The translations under genes and the position numbers were made by a program. The notes under the pieces are model-generated. The model made no database searches, was not told the DNA's origin, and saw nothing but the letters and a program-made list of their open reading frames with translations. A stretch of 5,611 nt of DNA from Alphaproteobacteria bacterium MarineAlpha10_Bin2 (lineage in GTDB: Bacteria; Pseudomonadota; Alphaproteobacteria; UBA828): positions 1 to 5,611 of the forward strand of contig PTKB01000177.1 in assembly GCA_002937555.1 (NCBI GenBank), given 5' to 3'. Shown one piece after another: positions 1 through 5,610 of this stretch. The first letter of the stretch is position 1, and each line of letters starts with the position of its first letter.

Positions 1-193
1 CATCGCCGGCGCGGGCGCGCATATCGGTTTGAATATCGGGATGAAGGCCGCTATCGAACAGCACCCGCCCTTTGGGATGGTCGATCAGATAAGCCGGCAC
101 GGGAAAGCGAATCCGGCCCGGCGCATCGGCCATCATCAAATCGAAGGCGCCGCTGATCCAGCCGCAGGTCATCGCATAAACTTTGACCGTCAT
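1..193 (-). CDS. MBL-fold hydrolase, N-acyl homoserine lactonase/gamma-lactonase family (N-terminal fragment)
   Basis: This is the first 64 codons of a gene cut by the left window edge. The ATG at 193-191 is preceded by a purine-rich AAGAGAA seven bases upstream, which supports this start. The visible residues fit the N-terminus of the AHL-lactonase group of metallo-beta-lactamase-fold enzymes (AttM/BlcC, AiiA type): an opening strand MTVKVYAMTCGW, then a second strand pair with FPVPAYLIDHPKGRVLFDSG at residues 30-49 and HPD at 51-53. Family members hydrolyse lactone rings in the cytoplasm using two metal ions held by an HxHxDH motif. That motif normally lies near residue 100, beyond the edge, so catalytic competence cannot be checked. 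The gene starts 27 bases after the alcohol dehydrogenase stop and is probably co-transcribed with it. The substrate could be an acyl-homoserine lactone or a simple gamma-lactone. The neighbouring dehydrogenase favours the latter (inference). Confidence 0.8.
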   Translation of the reverse strand, partial: MTVKVYAMTCGWISGAFDLMMADAPGRIRFPVPAYLIDHPKGRVLFDSGLHPDIQTDMRARAGD

Positions 194-220
194 ACTAATA
201 TTCTCTTGCCCCAAGGGCGC

Positions 221-1528
221 TTACCAATATTGCATCGAGTCCTTGAACAATTGCCCGAGATCGCCGCGCGAAATGTCACGCGGGGCGATGTCGAGCAGCC
301 GTTTCTGCGGCAGGGTGCGGTCGGTCAAAGCATCGATATCGGCATCGCCGTATCCCAACTCGGCAAGCCCGTTGGGCACCCCGGTCGCGCGCATCAGTCC
401 GATCACCCGCTCGGCCAGCACCTCACCCGCCCGGGCATCGGGAATGTTGCGGATGTCCGCGCCCATCGCTTCGGCGGCGCGCAAATGGCTTGCGGCGGCG
501 GATGGGCCGATTAGACGGTACACCGCCGGTGCGTTGACGATCACCGAAATGCCGTGCGGCACCATGGCGTGATCGTCCGGCCAACCCTCGGGGTGGTAAT
601 CGCGCACCAGCCCGGCGACGGCATAGGACATGGCGTGCGGCACATGGCAGCCGGAATTGCCGAAGCCGATCCCCGCCAGCATGCCGGCGAACATCAGCGG
701 CTCGCGCGCCGATAAATCGTCCGGCGTTTGCATTGCGCGCTCGATATTGGCGGCGATCAGCCGGATCGCTTCGCTACAGGCGATCTCGCTATAGGGATTG
801 GCGCCCTGATACATCGGCCGAAGCGCGGGCGTCTCGGGCGCCGGGCGCTCGGTATAGGGTTTCGCGGTCAAGGATTCGATGGCGTGGCTGAACACATCGA
901 ACGCGTTGGCGGCGACCACCAGCGGCGGCAGCGACGTCAAGGCGGCAGGATCGAGAATGCCGAGCGACGGGCGCAGCTCGCGGTGTGCGATGCCGGTCTT
1001 CATCTCCATCTCCAGCATGTCGAAGATCGCCATGCCGGTGCATTCGCTGGCGGTGCCGAAAGTGGTCGGGCAGGCGATATGCGGCATCAGGGGGCCGGGC
1101 ACCGGCTGGGCCTTGCCGACCGGCAGATTCACATAAGTCAGCAGGTCTGCCGGATAGGTGGCGTAGAGATTACTCGCCTTGGCGGTATCCATGACCGAGC
1201 CGCCGCCGACCGAGACGAAGCCGTCAAACTTGCCTGCGCGAGCGAACTCGGCGCCGGCGAGGAAGGAGCGGTCTGTCGGCTCGACTTCCACTTGGTCATA
1301 GATCTCGACATCCAAGCCGGCGTCCCGAAGCGAGCGCGCCGCAGTCGCAACATGTTCAAGTTTGGCGACACGCGGATCGGTATAGAGCGCCACCCGCGTC
1401 ATGCCGAGCGCCTTGGCGTCCGCGCCGATTTCGCCGATGGCGCCGACGCCGAACTTCAGTTTAGTTGCTTCGATTGTATAGGCGTATTCGCCGCCGTCCC
1501 GGCGGGTGAAAGAGGATTGCGGTGACAT
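221..1528 (-). CDS. Iron-containing alcohol dehydrogenase, hydroxyacid-oxoacid transhydrogenase (HOT/ADHFE1) type
   Basis: This is a complete 435-residue protein of the group III (Fe-dependent) alcohol dehydrogenases, closest in pattern to hydroxyacid-oxoacid transhydrogenase. HOT enzymes oxidise 4-hydroxybutyrate to succinate semialdehyde while reducing 2-oxoglutarate to D-2-hydroxyglutarate. The N-terminal nucleotide-binding half has GGGSVMD (108-114) and PTTFGTASECT (154-164). The C-terminal helical half carries the metal ligands: D211 and H215 in AFDVFSHAIES, H295 in GNSGCHVPHAMSY, and H325 in VPHG. The 30-residue spacing between the last two ligands is longer than the 14 of E. coli FucO and includes a loop with HPEGWPDDH, as in the HOT subfamily. 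The tail, TLPQKRLLDIAPRDI, is also HOT-like. A weak GAAAGA lies five bases before the ATG. The lactonase gene follows after 27 bases, which suggests lactone to hydroxyacid to semialdehyde chemistry. Substrate and cofactor are inferred; other Fe-ADH activities remain possible. Confidence 0.88.
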   Translation of the reverse strand: MSPQSSFTRRDGGEYAYTIEATKLKFGVGAIGEIGADAKALGMTRVALYTDPRVAKLEHVATAARSLRDAGLDVEIYDQVEVEPTDRSFLAGAEFARAGKFDGFVSVGGGSVMDTAKASNLYATYPADLLTYVNLPVGKAQPVPGPLMPHIACPTTFGTASECTGMAIFDMLEMEMKTGIAHRELRPSLGILDPAALTSLPPLVVAANAFDVFSHAIESLTAKPYTERPAPETPALRPMYQGANPYSEIACSEAIRLIAANIERAMQTPDDLSAREPLMFAGMLAGIGFGNSGCHVPHAMSYAVAGLVRDYHPEGWPDDHAMVPHGISVIVNAPAVYRLIGPSAAASHLRAAEAMGADIRNIPDARAGEVLAERVIGLMRATGVPNGLAELGYGDADIDALTDRTLPQKRLLDIAPRDISRGDLGQLFKDSMQYW

Positions 1529-1561
1529 GGCGGTCTTTCGGTAATTTATTGCTGTTGGGCT

Positions 1562-1590
1562 AATGTCGGCCGCAGGGCGGGGTGCGTCAA
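1562..1590 (-). promoter_or_regulatory. Candidate promoter for the dehydrogenase-lactonase pair
   Basis: In the 75-base gap before the dehydrogenase, the minus strand reads TTGACG (1590-1585), a 17-base spacer, then GACATT (1567-1562). The -35-like box matches sigma-70 at five of six positions with ideal spacing. The -10-like box matches at only three. A start near 1555 would give a leader of about 27 bases. The match could be chance in GC-rich DNA. Confidence 0.25.
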
Positions 1591-1603
1591 GAACGCCGGG
1601 CGG

Positions 1604-2269
1604 TCACGGGCGTTTGCGGCAAAGGGTTAGCCCGTCGCCGATCGGAACCATCGAGACGCTCACCCGCTCATCGGATTTAATCTTGGCATTGAGGGCGTCG
1701 ATCGCCGGCGTGTCTTCGCTCCATTTGTCGCGCGCCGCGACGCGGCCGAGATGGAACATATTGTCGAGCGTCAAGAGGCCGCCCGGGCGCAGCAATTCGA
1801 GGCAGGCCTCGTAGTAGCCGTCATAGCCCGATTTGTCGGCATCGATGAAGGCGAAATCGTAACTTCCGGCCTGGCCTTCCGCCAGCAGATCCGCAAGAGA
1901 CGCACGGGCGTCTCCGAGACGCAGCTCGATGTTCTCCGCCAGACCGGCTTCACTCCAATAGCGCTTTGCGGTGTCGGTATAGGTTTCGTTGCTGTCGAGC
2001 GCCGTGACATGGCTGTCCGCACCCATCGCAAGGGCCACGGCAAGCGAGCTGTAGCCGGTAAAGACGCCAATTTCGAGATAGCGCTTGGCGCCGATCAATT
2101 CCGCCAGGATCGCCATGAAGGCGCCTTGCTCGGGCGTGATCTGCATGATCGCCCATTCATGGCTTGCCGTTTCTTCGCGCAAGCGGGCGAGAATGCCATC
2201 CTCGCGAAACCCATGCGCCAGCACATAATCATGCAGCGCCGGGGTCAGTTCCGTCGGCCTGTTCGCCAT
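1604..2269 (-). CDS. Class I SAM-dependent O-methyltransferase (caffeoyl-CoA/catechol OMT-like family)
   Basis: This is a 221-residue cytosolic methyltransferase of normal length for the bacterial O-methyltransferase family related to caffeoyl-CoA and catechol O-methyltransferases. It should transfer a methyl group from S-adenosylmethionine to a hydroxyl of a small, often catechol-like, acceptor. The SAM-binding glycine loop is LEIGVFTGYSS at 65-75. The acidic residue after strand 2 is D92 (TALDSN), followed by LGDAR at 118-122. The divalent-metal site is FIDADK at 141-146 plus LDN at 168-170. All are intact. The N-terminal helix region (about 1-50) resembles the substrate-lid segment of the family. 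The start codon has only a weak GATGGA upstream. The gene begins 23 bases after the FecR-Hint gene, so the two are probably co-transcribed. The acceptor cannot be deduced. Many family members carry a generic annotation, and a role in modifying the neighbouring secreted protein is speculation. Confidence 0.87.
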   Translation of the reverse strand: MANRPTELTPALHDYVLAHGFREDGILARLREETASHEWAIMQITPEQGAFMAILAELIGAKRYLEIGVFTGYSSLAVALAMGADSHVTALDSNETYTDTAKRYWSEAGLAENIELRLGDARASLADLLAEGQAGSYDFAFIDADKSGYDGYYEACLELLRPGGLLTLDNMFHLGRVAARDKWSEDTPAIDALNAKIKSDERVSVSMVPIGDGLTLCRKRP

Positions 2270-2292
2270 AAATTATCCATCGGCTGAATTCG

Positions 2293-3555
2293 CTAGCCTT
2301 TGTTGTGAACGAGAAATGCCTTATCCGTGCCGGCCGCGGATTCGGGCGTATGCGAAATGCTCTGCAAGAGCGGCGTGGCCGAATCTTGCACGATCCAGTA
2401 GGCATGATCGCCGTCGAGCAGGAGATTGTAGAGCACGGTTCCGCTATCAGCCGCCGCTGCGCGTATCGCGCCCAGCTTTTGATGGCCGAGAGCGCCTTCG
2501 GATAAGCCGCGCGGTTCGCCCAGCGCCGCAAGGCGCCACGCGGAACGTTGCATGGTGACGAACGCATCGCCCGGCGCCAGTTTGGCGACTTGGAGCGCGC
2601 CGTTCTCTTCCGCGGTAGCGGAGGGGTCGATCGACTTCCAACCGGCGCCGGTCATGAACGGGTGTTCCGCCGTGACGAACAGCGGGCCATTATCGAAGCC
2701 GTAAAGTTTACGGCTGCCGAGCGTCACCCGCTCGATCCCGGTCACCTTGTTGTGGGCGCCGTCACGGCCGAGCACAAGCTCACCCACCCGGATTTCCCAA
2801 ATGGCTTTCAAATGGCCATCCGCCATGACCACCTGGGTCTCTGGCGTGAAGCAACTGCCGCTGCCGCCACCTCCGCCGCCGCTGCCGCCACCGCCGACAT
2901 TGCCCGACGTCGTGCCGTGCCCGGCGGAAACGCTAGCCGGCGGCGCCGTCAGGCCGGAAGGCGAAACGCTGACACTTCCCGTGGCCGACGCCACCGACGC
3001 GGTCTCCCCGGGGTTCACTGACTGCGCGGCGCCGCCGCCGCGCGGCGAGACGGAAACCTGGCCGGAAAATACAGAGACTTCCGTGGCGCCGTTCTCGGCC
3101 ACGGCGACGGAGAAATCCGTGCCGCGGATGCCGATCGTGGCGACCGGTGTGAGGACCCGGAAGTTCTCGTTCGGCATATTTCCGGTGACAAAGCGAAACA
3201 GTCCGACGCCGAGTTCGGCGACCAACTCGCCGGTGCCTTGGTTGGGATCGTAGATGAAGGTATCCAACGTCATTTGGCTCGACGCGCCGAGCCATAAATC
3301 CGTTTCGTCCAAGAACCTGATCAATGCGCCGGATTTTTTGACCGTCTCGATCAACTCATCGGCATAGACATGATCGTTCTCATATAAGCGCTCGGAATCG
3401 CCGCCCGCTAAAGTGCCGTAAAGCGCAACGCGGATTTCCTCAACATTGCCGATTTCAGCGTTTTCGGCTTGTGCCTGAACGATGGTCAGCGAGATCAAAC
3501 CTAAGACAAGCACTGCGACCAAAGAGCGTAAGATGATCATAGCCGGATACCTCAT
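2293..3555 (-). CDS. Secreted FecR-domain protein with C-terminal Hint (Hedgehog/intein) autoprocessing domain
   Basis: This 420-residue protein has four parts. A Sec signal peptide (hydrophobic core about 7-26) probably ends at AQA/E, residues 28-31, with no lipobox. A FecR domain (about 60-170) has the typical TPVATIGIRGTDFSV at 136-150. A Ser/Ala/Gly-rich linker (about 171-234) ends in a polyglycine-serine stretch. A Hint domain (235-418) completes the chain. The Hint residues seen are C235 in GSCFTPET (cysteine 1), TAEH at 295-298 (block B Thr and His), YNLLLDGDHAYWIV at 376-389 (block F H384) and LVHN at 415-418 (terminal His-Asn). The ending resembles polymorphic-toxin HINT and bacterial intein-like domains. 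C235 is the only cysteine. Residue 419 is Lys, not Cys/Ser/Thr, so canonical splicing is not expected. N-terminal thioester cleavage or ligation is plausible. No TonB, anti-sigma or toxin domain is visible. The true start may be M6 (3540), which has a better ribosome-binding site. Confidence 0.85.
   Translation of the reverse strand: MRYPAMIILRSLVAVLVLGLISLTIVQAQAENAEIGNVEEIRVALYGTLAGGDSERLYENDHVYADELIETVKKSGALIRFLDETDLWLGASSQMTLDTFIYDPNQGTGELVAELGVGLFRFVTGNMPNENFRVLTPVATIGIRGTDFSVAVAENGATEVSVFSGQVSVSPRGGGAAQSVNPGETASVASATGSVSVSPSGLTAPPASVSAGHGTTSGNVGGGGSGGGGGGSGSCFTPETQVVMADGHLKAIWEIRVGELVLGRDGAHNKVTGIERVTLGSRKLYGFDNGPLFVTAEHPFMTGAGWKSIDPSATAEENGALQVAKLAPGDAFVTMQRSAWRLAALGEPRGLSEGALGHQKLGAIRAAAADSGTVLYNLLLDGDHAYWIVQDSATPLLQSISHTPESAAGTDKAFLVHNKG
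2854..2898 (-). repeat. Low-complexity Gly/Ser linker codons joining FecR and Hint domains
   Basis: This short GGN/AGN-rich stretch encodes residues 220-234, a run of glycines broken by serines. It ends exactly one codon before the predicted Hint nucleophile Cys235. It stays in frame and acts as a flexible interdomain linker. Such DNA is prone to slippage, so linker length may vary between strains (inference). Confidence 0.8.
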
Positions 3556-3557
3556 CC
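3550..3557 (-). promoter_or_regulatory. Ribosome-binding site that favours the internal start of the FecR-Hint gene
   Basis: The minus strand reads GGATGAGG here, with GAGG nine bases before an in-frame ATG at 3540-3538 (Met6). The longer start at 3555 overlaps this same motif and has only GATTGGATGG directly against it, which is too close for good initiation. Starting at Met6 gives a compact signal peptide, MIILRSL followed by the hydrophobic core. Confidence 0.5.
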
Positions 3558-3612
3558 ATCCAATCTAGTCGGGAAATTCGGCACAGAAACCGAGCCGTCC
3601 CCGGCGTTGTTT

Positions 3613-4026
3613 CTATTCGTCGAGTTCGTCGGGCGGCGCTTCCGATGCCGGGTCGTTCGAGATCAATTTTAACGAACCAATTGTGCCGGGTTCGGCTACG
3701 GTTTGGTCTCTTTCCTCCGGCGTCTGGGCCATAAATTCAATCGCCTCCGACAGCTGGAAGAGTTTCTGTTTTTCCCGCTCGATGCGGTGGTTCAACGTAT
3801 CGCATTTGCGCGCAATCTTGGGGTCCGCCCCGCGCAAGGGCTCGAACCGCTGGAGGGAGCGCTCGAGACTGAGCAGATTGGCGTGGCGCCGCCGCAAAGC
3901 CGCCTCGGGTTCCGCTTCATTGCCTAAGGAGAAGACGACGCGATATCCGGTGCGCGTTCCACGCTCAGCCTCCTCGACGATTTCGTAGCAAGGCTGCCCG
4001 CCGATCCGCTTTTCTCGCACATGCAT
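3613..4026 (-). CDS. Small hypothetical protein with transposase-N-terminus-like segment and helical region
   Basis: I do not recognise a characterised family for this 137-residue protein. Residues 1-36 (MHVREKRIGGQPCYEIVEE onward to VVFSLG) look like a beta-rich module. They loosely resemble the first residues of IS1634/IS4-type transposases, which have a motif of the form YxxIVE...GxRxRxxxxLG. Residues 40-105 are charged and probably helical, possibly coiled coil (ALRRRHANLLSLERSL and LNHRIEREKQKLFQLSEAI). The tail is acidic and probably disordered (EAPPDELDE). There is no signal peptide or membrane segment, so it should be cytoplasmic. No DDE catalytic region follows, so it is not an active transposase. 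The start lacks a Shine-Dalgarno sequence. It is the first gene after the ilvA terminator and lies 57 bases upstream of the FecR-Hint gene. That it is a real gene is supported by its length, position and reasonable composition rather than by a known family. Confidence 0.6.
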   Translation of the reverse strand: MHVREKRIGGQPCYEIVEEAERGTRTGYRVVFSLGNEAEPEAALRRRHANLLSLERSLQRFEPLRGADPKIARKCDTLNHRIEREKQKLFQLSEAIEFMAQTPEERDQTVAEPGTIGSLKLISNDPASEAPPDELDE

Positions 4027-4032
4027 GGCTAT

Positions 4033-4061
4033 ATCTAACCAGAATATGCTTACCGCGACAA
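4033..4061 (-). promoter_or_regulatory. Candidate promoter for the downstream gene set, close to the start codon
   Basis: On the minus strand, TTGTCG (4061-4056) and TTAGAT (4038-4033) are separated by 17 bases, in the only AT-rich intergenic stretch of the window. Matches to sigma-70 are four and three of six. An alternative -10-like CATATT lies at 4048-4043. With the first pair, transcription would begin almost at the ATG at 4026, giving a leaderless or near-leaderless mRNA, in keeping with the missing Shine-Dalgarno sequence. Confidence 0.28.
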
Positions 4062-4083
4062 AAAATTAGGCAAACTAATTGCC
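4060..4083 (-). terminator. ilvA: Rho-independent terminator after ilvA
   Basis: Fifteen bases past the ilvA stop, the minus strand forms GGCAA-TTAGT-TTGCC (4083-4069) followed by TAATTTTTT. An overlapping alternative hairpin, AATTAG-TTTGC-CTAATT (4080-4064), runs straight into four T residues. Stems are short (5-6 pairs), but the T-tract and position make this a credible transcript end. Confidence 0.6.
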
Positions 4084-4098
4084 GCCCGCGCCCGGTGC

Positions 4099-5610
4099 TT
4101 AGCTGAGGAACAGCCGATAGGCGGGATTGTCCGTCTCCTTGCGGTAGCTGTAGCCGAGCGCGTCGAGGAAAGCTTGGAATTCGCCACGCTTCTGCTTCGG
4201 CACCTGCATGCCGCACAGCACGCGGCCAAAGGCGGCGCCGTGATTGCGGTAGTGAAAGAGGCTGATATTCCAGTCCGCATTCATGCGGTTGAGAAAATTC
4301 AATAGGGCGCCGGGGCGTTCGGGAAATTCAAACCGGTAAAGAATCTCGTCGGCGATGTCCGCCGTGTGGCCGCCCACCATATAACGCACATGCAGCTTGG
4401 CGGCGTCATTGTCGCTCAAATCGACGACTGCATAACCTTTTCGCGCCAGGTCGCCAAACAGTTTCTGGCGTTCCGCCACGCCGCCGGTCTCGACGCCGAC
4501 GAAGATCCGCGCCGCCTGATTATCGCCGTAGCGGTAGTTGAACTCGGTTACCTGACGCTTGCCAAGCGCCCGGCAAAAGGCGCGGAAGCTGCCGGGGCGT
4601 TCCGGGATGGTGACGGCGAACACCGCCTCGCGCCGCTCGCCCAACTCGGCCCGCTCGGCGACATGGCGCAGACGATCGAAATTCACATTGGCGCCGCTGT
4701 CGATGGCGATCAGCACCTTGTTCTTGAGTCCCTCTCGCTGGACGTAATTCTTGAGCCCGGCAACCGCCAGCGCACCGGCCGGTTCGGCGATCGAGCGGGT
4801 GTCGTCATAGATGTCCTTGATGGCGGCACAGATTTCATCGACGCTCGCCAACACCACGTCGTCGACCAATTTACGCGCCAGACGGAACGGTTCCTTGCCG
4901 ACTTGGCGCACCGCCACACCGTCGGCGAAAACGCCGACATGATCGAGGCGTGCGCGCCGGCCGCGCTTGAGGGCGAGGCTGAGGGAGGCGGCGTCCTCCG
5001 GCTCGACGCCGATGATCTTGACGTCCGGCCTGAGGGATTTGAGATAGGCGGCGATGCCGGCCACCAGACCGCCGCCGCCAACGGGCACGAAGACGGCGTG
5101 CAGCGCGCCGGAATGCTGGCGCAATATCTCCATGGCGATGGTGCCTTGGCCGGCGATGACCTCGGCATCGTCATAGGGATGGATGTAGGTCATGCCGCGC
5201 TCCTGGGCGAGCACGAGTGCGCGGGTCTGGGCCTCGTCATAGGCGTCGCCATGAAGCAGAATCCGCGCGCCCCAGCGGCGCACGGCGTTGACCTTGATCT
5301 CCGGTGTCGTGCGCGGCATCACCACCAACGCCTTGATCCCGAGCTTGTGAGCGGAGAGCGCCACCCCTTGCGCATGATTGCCTGCCGAGGCGGAGATAAC
5401 GCCGCGCTTGGCTTCGGCTTTGGAAAGCCCTGCTATCTTGTTGTAGGCGCCGCGCAGCTTGAGCGAAAAACACGGCTGCAAATCCTCGCGCTTCAACAGT
5501 ACCCGATTGCCGAGGCGCTCCGACAACAAGTCCGCCGCCTCGAGCGGCGTTTCTACCGCAACGCCGTAAACGCGGGCGTTGAGAATTTTCTTGATATAGC
5601 GGTCAGGCAC
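4099..5610 (-). CDS. ilvA: Threonine ammonia-lyase (threonine deaminase), biosynthetic type
   Basis: This PLP enzyme converts threonine to 2-oxobutyrate and ammonia, the first committed step of isoleucine synthesis, in the cytoplasm. The catalytic domain (about 1-315) has the Schiff-base lysine K51 in CFSLKLRGAY, SAGNHAQG at 75-82, the phosphate-binding glycine loop PVGGGGL at 176-182, and DSGANVNF at 304-311. Two ACT-like regulatory domains follow, about 327-400 (VTIPERPGSF, VTEFNYRYGD, VVDLSDND) and 405-503 (VRYMVGGH, FEFPERPGALLNFLNRM, NISLFHYRNHG, ending NPAYRLFL). These are the isoleucine/valine-sensing modules of the long, biosynthetic form, and 503 residues is normal for it. The leucine before the catalytic lysine replaces the more usual phenylalanine (SFK). 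The first codon in the window is GTG at 5610-5608. Homologues begin with a very similar short N-terminus, so this is at or within a few codons of the start, but an upstream start cannot be excluded. Confidence 0.95.
   Translation of the reverse strand: MPDRYIKKILNARVYGVAVETPLEAADLLSERLGNRVLLKREDLQPCFSLKLRGAYNKIAGLSKAEAKRGVISASAGNHAQGVALSAHKLGIKALVVMPRTTPEIKVNAVRRWGARILLHGDAYDEAQTRALVLAQERGMTYIHPYDDAEVIAGQGTIAMEILRQHSGALHAVFVPVGGGGLVAGIAAYLKSLRPDVKIIGVEPEDAASLSLALKRGRRARLDHVGVFADGVAVRQVGKEPFRLARKLVDDVVLASVDEICAAIKDIYDDTRSIAEPAGALAVAGLKNYVQREGLKNKVLIAIDSGANVNFDRLRHVAERAELGERREAVFAVTIPERPGSFRAFCRALGKRQVTEFNYRYGDNQAARIFVGVETGGVAERQKLFGDLARKGYAVVDLSDNDAAKLHVRYMVGGHTADIADEILYRFEFPERPGALLNFLNRMNADWNISLFHYRNHGAAFGRVLCGMQVPKQKRGEFQAFLDALGYSYRKETDNPAYRLFLS

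Noticed and set aside
29..514. Plus-strand open frame spanning the lactonase and dehydrogenase ends
   Set aside because: It crosses two well-supported minus-strand genes and shows no family features.
728..1525. Long plus-strand open frame of 265 codons opposite the alcohol dehydrogenase
   Set aside because: It is antisense to a gene with intact family motifs. Its composition (rich in Arg, Gly, His) is what the reverse frame of GC-rich coding DNA gives, and no motif is recognisable.
1751..2287. Plus-strand open frame of 178 codons opposite the O-methyltransferase
   Set aside because: It mirrors a gene with clear SAM- and metal-binding motifs. No recognisable domain or ribosome-binding site supports it.
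2293..2853. Polymorphic toxin delivered behind a HINT domain
   Set aside because: The frame stops two residues after the terminal His-Asn, so there is no room for a toxin domain. No immunity-like gene follows; the next gene is an O-methyltransferase.
2747..3253. Plus-strand frame with proline runs opposite the FecR-Hint gene
   Set aside because: The proline run is simply the complement of the glycine-serine linker codons. The minus-strand frame carries a signal peptide, a FecR motif and Hint residues.
2293..3555. FecR protein as a classical TonB-linked iron-signalling anti-sigma factor
   Set aside because: There is no adjacent ECF sigma factor or TonB receptor in the window. The N-terminus is a cleavable signal peptide rather than a cytoplasmic anti-sigma domain with a transmembrane anchor.
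3613..4026. Remnant of an insertion sequence
   Set aside because: No terminal inverted repeats, target duplication or catalytic DDE segment were seen around it. The resemblance is confined to a short N-terminal stretch.
4710..5174. Second minus-strand frame of 154 codons inside ilvA
   Set aside because: It is a Ser/Pro/Arg-rich out-of-frame shadow of the catalytic domain of threonine deaminase, with no motif of its own.
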